Shown: piece after piece, positions 38,011-39,510 of the stretch | How positions within the stretch are numbered: the first letter of the stretch is position 1 | Layout: each line of letters opens with the position of its first letter | Source: Flaviramulus sp. | GTDB lineage: Bacteria; Bacteroidota; Bacteroidia; Flavobacteriales; Flavobacteriaceae | DNA: 39,510 nucleotides | Direction: 5' to 3' | Assembly (NCBI RefSeq): GCF_013001275.1 | Contig: NZ_JABDMV010000075.1 | Location: 1 to 39,510, forward strand | Made by a program: the position numbers and the translations under genes | Notes under the pieces: generated by a model | Database searches by the model: none | Told to the model about the DNA's origin: nothing | What the model saw: the letters and a program-made list of their open reading frames with translations, nothing else

Positions 38011-38018
38011 CAAATATA
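38011..38018 (-). promoter_or_regulatory. -7 box for the dapF operon
   Basis: TATATTTG on the minus strand, an exact match, 9 bp before the ATG at 38001. The leader would be only a few bases. No -33 TTTG is evident at normal spacing. Confidence 0.5.
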
Positions 38019-38061
38019 TAAATATAAAATCGTTTTAGTGATTGTTAAATAGTCGTTAAAG

Positions 38062-38094
38062 TTGAATAATTCATTCAATAAATATTTAATTTTA
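38062..38094 (+). promoter_or_regulatory. Possible promoter and inverted repeat before htrA
   Basis: TTG (38062-38064), 22 nt, then TAATTTTA (38087-38094), one base from the -7 consensus, 31 bp before the ATG. The TTG starts a small inverted repeat, TTGAAT-n5-ATTCAA (38062-38078), which could be a regulator site. Confidence 0.35.
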
Positions 38095-38125
38095 ATCGTT
38101 AATAATAAAAACTTAAACAGATATT

Positions 38126-39510
38126 ATGAAGAAGATTTTAACATTAATATTGGTTTCGGCAATCGGTGGTATTTTTACTTTAGGCGTTTATAAATTGTTT
38201 CTTGAAGAAGAAAAACCAGGAATTGTTGCAAGTACAAATGCGAATTCAACATTTTTACCCACTAATAATGTTGCGAATTTATTGAACTATGGTGAAGCTC
38301 CTGACTTTACAATTGCAGCAGAAAACACGGTAAATGCTGTTGTGCATGTAAAAAACGTGACTCTAAGTTCTGGGCAAATGACATTTCAAGATTTATTTTT
38401 TGGTAGAAGTCCACAACGCTCTCAAATGGGCACCGGGTCAGGCGTTATAATCAATGCTGATGGTTATATTATAACAAATAATCACGTCATTAATAATTCT
38501 GATGAACTATCAGTTACATTGAATAATAATAAAACTTATAAAGCTGAAATAGTTGGCTCTGACTCTAAAACGGATATCGCATTACTAAAAATTAATGCTG
38601 ATGAAAATTTACCGTATGTGACTTTTGCAGATTCTGATAATGCTAAAATAGGTGAATGGGTATTAGCGGTTGGAAACCCTTTTAATTTAACATCCACTGT
38701 AACCGCAGGTATAATTAGCGCAAAAGCTAGAAATTTAGACCCTACAGGTAAATATTTACAATCTTTTATACAAACAGACGCTGCAGTAAACCCAGGTAAC
38801 TCTGGAGGTGCATTAGTGAATACTAATGGCGAACTTGTAGGTATAAACACGGCTATTTCTTCTCAAACAGGATCATATATTGGTTACTCATTTGCGGTCC
38901 CTAGCAATATTGCTAGAAGAGTAATTGAAGATATTATGGAATACGGAAATGTGCAAAATGGTATTCTTGGTATTAACGGAGGAGCTCTAAATAGTGCCTT
39001 TTCAGAAAAATTAGGTGTTCGAGATACCGAAGGAATTTATGTTGACAGTGTAATTGAAGATTCTGGGGCAGAAAAAGCGGGTATTAAAAAAGGAGATATT
39101 ATAAAAGAAATTGATAATATTAAGGTATCCCGATTTGCTGATTTAACAGGACATATTGGTGCAAGACGTGCCGGAGATATTGTAAACCTTACCATTTCAA
39201 AAAATGGCAAACTAAAAACTGTTTCCGTAACTTTAACTAGAAATGAAACCTATACATTACCCCTTGTTGGTAGAGTTAAAAACGCGAAAAAAGAAGAATT
39301 AAATAAGATAAATGCCCCGTACGGCGTGAAAATAATTGAATTAGATAATGATTATGAATCATATTGGATTAAAAATGGTGTTAAAAAAGGCACAATAATT
39401 ACTTCAATTAATGAAACAAAAATATACAGCGTAGATGATGCTCAAGAGGCAATTAAAAATAGATCACCATACGAAACTTTAAGAATTGAACTTATAAATT
39501 CAAACGGAGA
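38126..39510 (+). CDS. HtrA/DegQ-family periplasmic serine protease, 3' end missing
   Basis: 461 residues are visible before the window ends. An N-terminal hydrophobic signal or anchor (about 1-22) is followed by a trypsin-like domain with His120 (TNNHV), Asp150 (KTDIALL) and Ser226 (PGNSGGAL), a complete triad. The first PDZ domain covers about 285-370 (DSGAEKAGIKKGDIIKEID), and a second begins near 400 (IKNGVKKGTIITSIN). The protein degrades or refolds damaged envelope proteins. The start is ATG at 38126. It is divergent from dapF, and its C-terminal end lies outside the window. Confidence 0.93.
   Translation, partial: MKKILTLILVSAIGGIFTLGVYKLFLEEEKPGIVASTNANSTFLPTNNVANLLNYGEAPDFTIAAENTVNAVVHVKNVTLSSGQMTFQDLFFGRSPQRSQMGTGSGVIINADGYIITNNHVINNSDELSVTLNNNKTYKAEIVGSDSKTDIALLKINADENLPYVTFADSDNAKIGEWVLAVGNPFNLTSTVTAGIISAKARNLDPTGKYLQSFIQTDAAVNPGNSGGALVNTNGELVGINTAISSQTGSYIGYSFAVPSNIARRVIEDIMEYGNVQNGILGINGGALNSAFSEKLGVRDTEGIYVDSVIEDSGAEKAGIKKGDIIKEIDNIKVSRFADLTGHIGARRAGDIVNLTISKNGKLKTVSVTLTRNETYTLPLVGRVKNAKKEELNKINAPYGVKIIELDNDYESYWIKNGVKKGTIITSINETKIYSVDDAQEAIKNRSPYETLRIELINSNG

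Noticed and set aside
38536-38850. 104-codon open frame antisense to the HtrA protease
   Set aside because: It mirrors the conserved protease core, which explains the open frame; no start context or family match.

Overview
The window looks like ordinary chromosome from a low-GC member of the Bacteroidota, most likely the family Flavobacteriaceae; the genus cannot be read from it. The support is the AT-rich sequence, the absence of Shine-Dalgarno sites, promoter boxes of the Bacteroidota type (TAnnTTTG, sometimes with an upstream TTTG), and the gene families present: an RprX/RprY-like two-component pair, a BatA-like membrane protein, a DUF4835/PorD-like protein, BamD next to a flavobacterial-type omega subunit, and DUF6913. 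I see no insertion sequence, prophage, integrase, CRISPR array, rRNA or tRNA, and no gap between genes over 300 bp.

Layout. 1-245: 3' end of a DUF2400/TIGR02757 gene. 300-3797: a secreted S10 carboxypeptidase-like protein (+) convergent with an M61 lipoprotein peptidase (-), separated by a strong bidirectional terminator. 3901-9672: a plus-strand series of a two-domain glycosyltransferase, a BatA-like protein, a dihydroorotase-like protein that has lost key catalytic residues, a small membrane protein, an alpha/beta hydrolase and an NTF2-like secreted protein. 9724-14623 (-): glycosyltransferase, YbbR-like protein, CoaE, then histidine kinase and response regulator. 14688-22089 (-): DUF6913, DapA, then BamD, RpoZ, CoaBC, PorD-like and RecN, then FabI from its own promoter. 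22147-23826 (+): a 5'-nucleotidase divided between two adjacent genes. 23859-28037 (-): GNAT, PrmC, LigA, then a multi-pass membrane protein. 28091-30778 (+): lipoprotein, RibD, HAD phosphatase, YigZ/IMPACT. 30780-31178 (-): thioesterase. 31368-33976 (+): DnaA, low-molecular-weight phosphatase, RsmI-like methyltransferase. 33980-38001 (-): DapF, GNAT, MltG and DUF2279 in a tight operon, then a lysozyme-fold protein with its own promoter. 38126 to the end (+): HtrA/DegQ protease, cut by the window edge.

How the genes work together. Most are core housekeeping: envelope building (DapA and DapF for diaminopimelate, MltG, FabI, BamD, the PorD-like protein, HtrA), coenzyme A synthesis (CoaBC, CoaE), riboflavin (RibD), DNA replication and repair (DnaA, LigA, RecN) and translation (PrmC, RsmI-like). 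Stop/start overlaps (ATGA, TAATG) show several tight operons.

I found no clear new defence or mobile system. The items most worth a second look are the degenerate dihydroorotase overlapping the batA-like gene, the CoaBC with both usual decarboxylase Asn and Cys residues replaced, the split nucleotidase whose halves carry different export signals, and several small regulatory layouts: a possible leaderless mRNA, palindromic promoters, a terminator inside a coding region, and DnaA-box-like repeats before dnaA.
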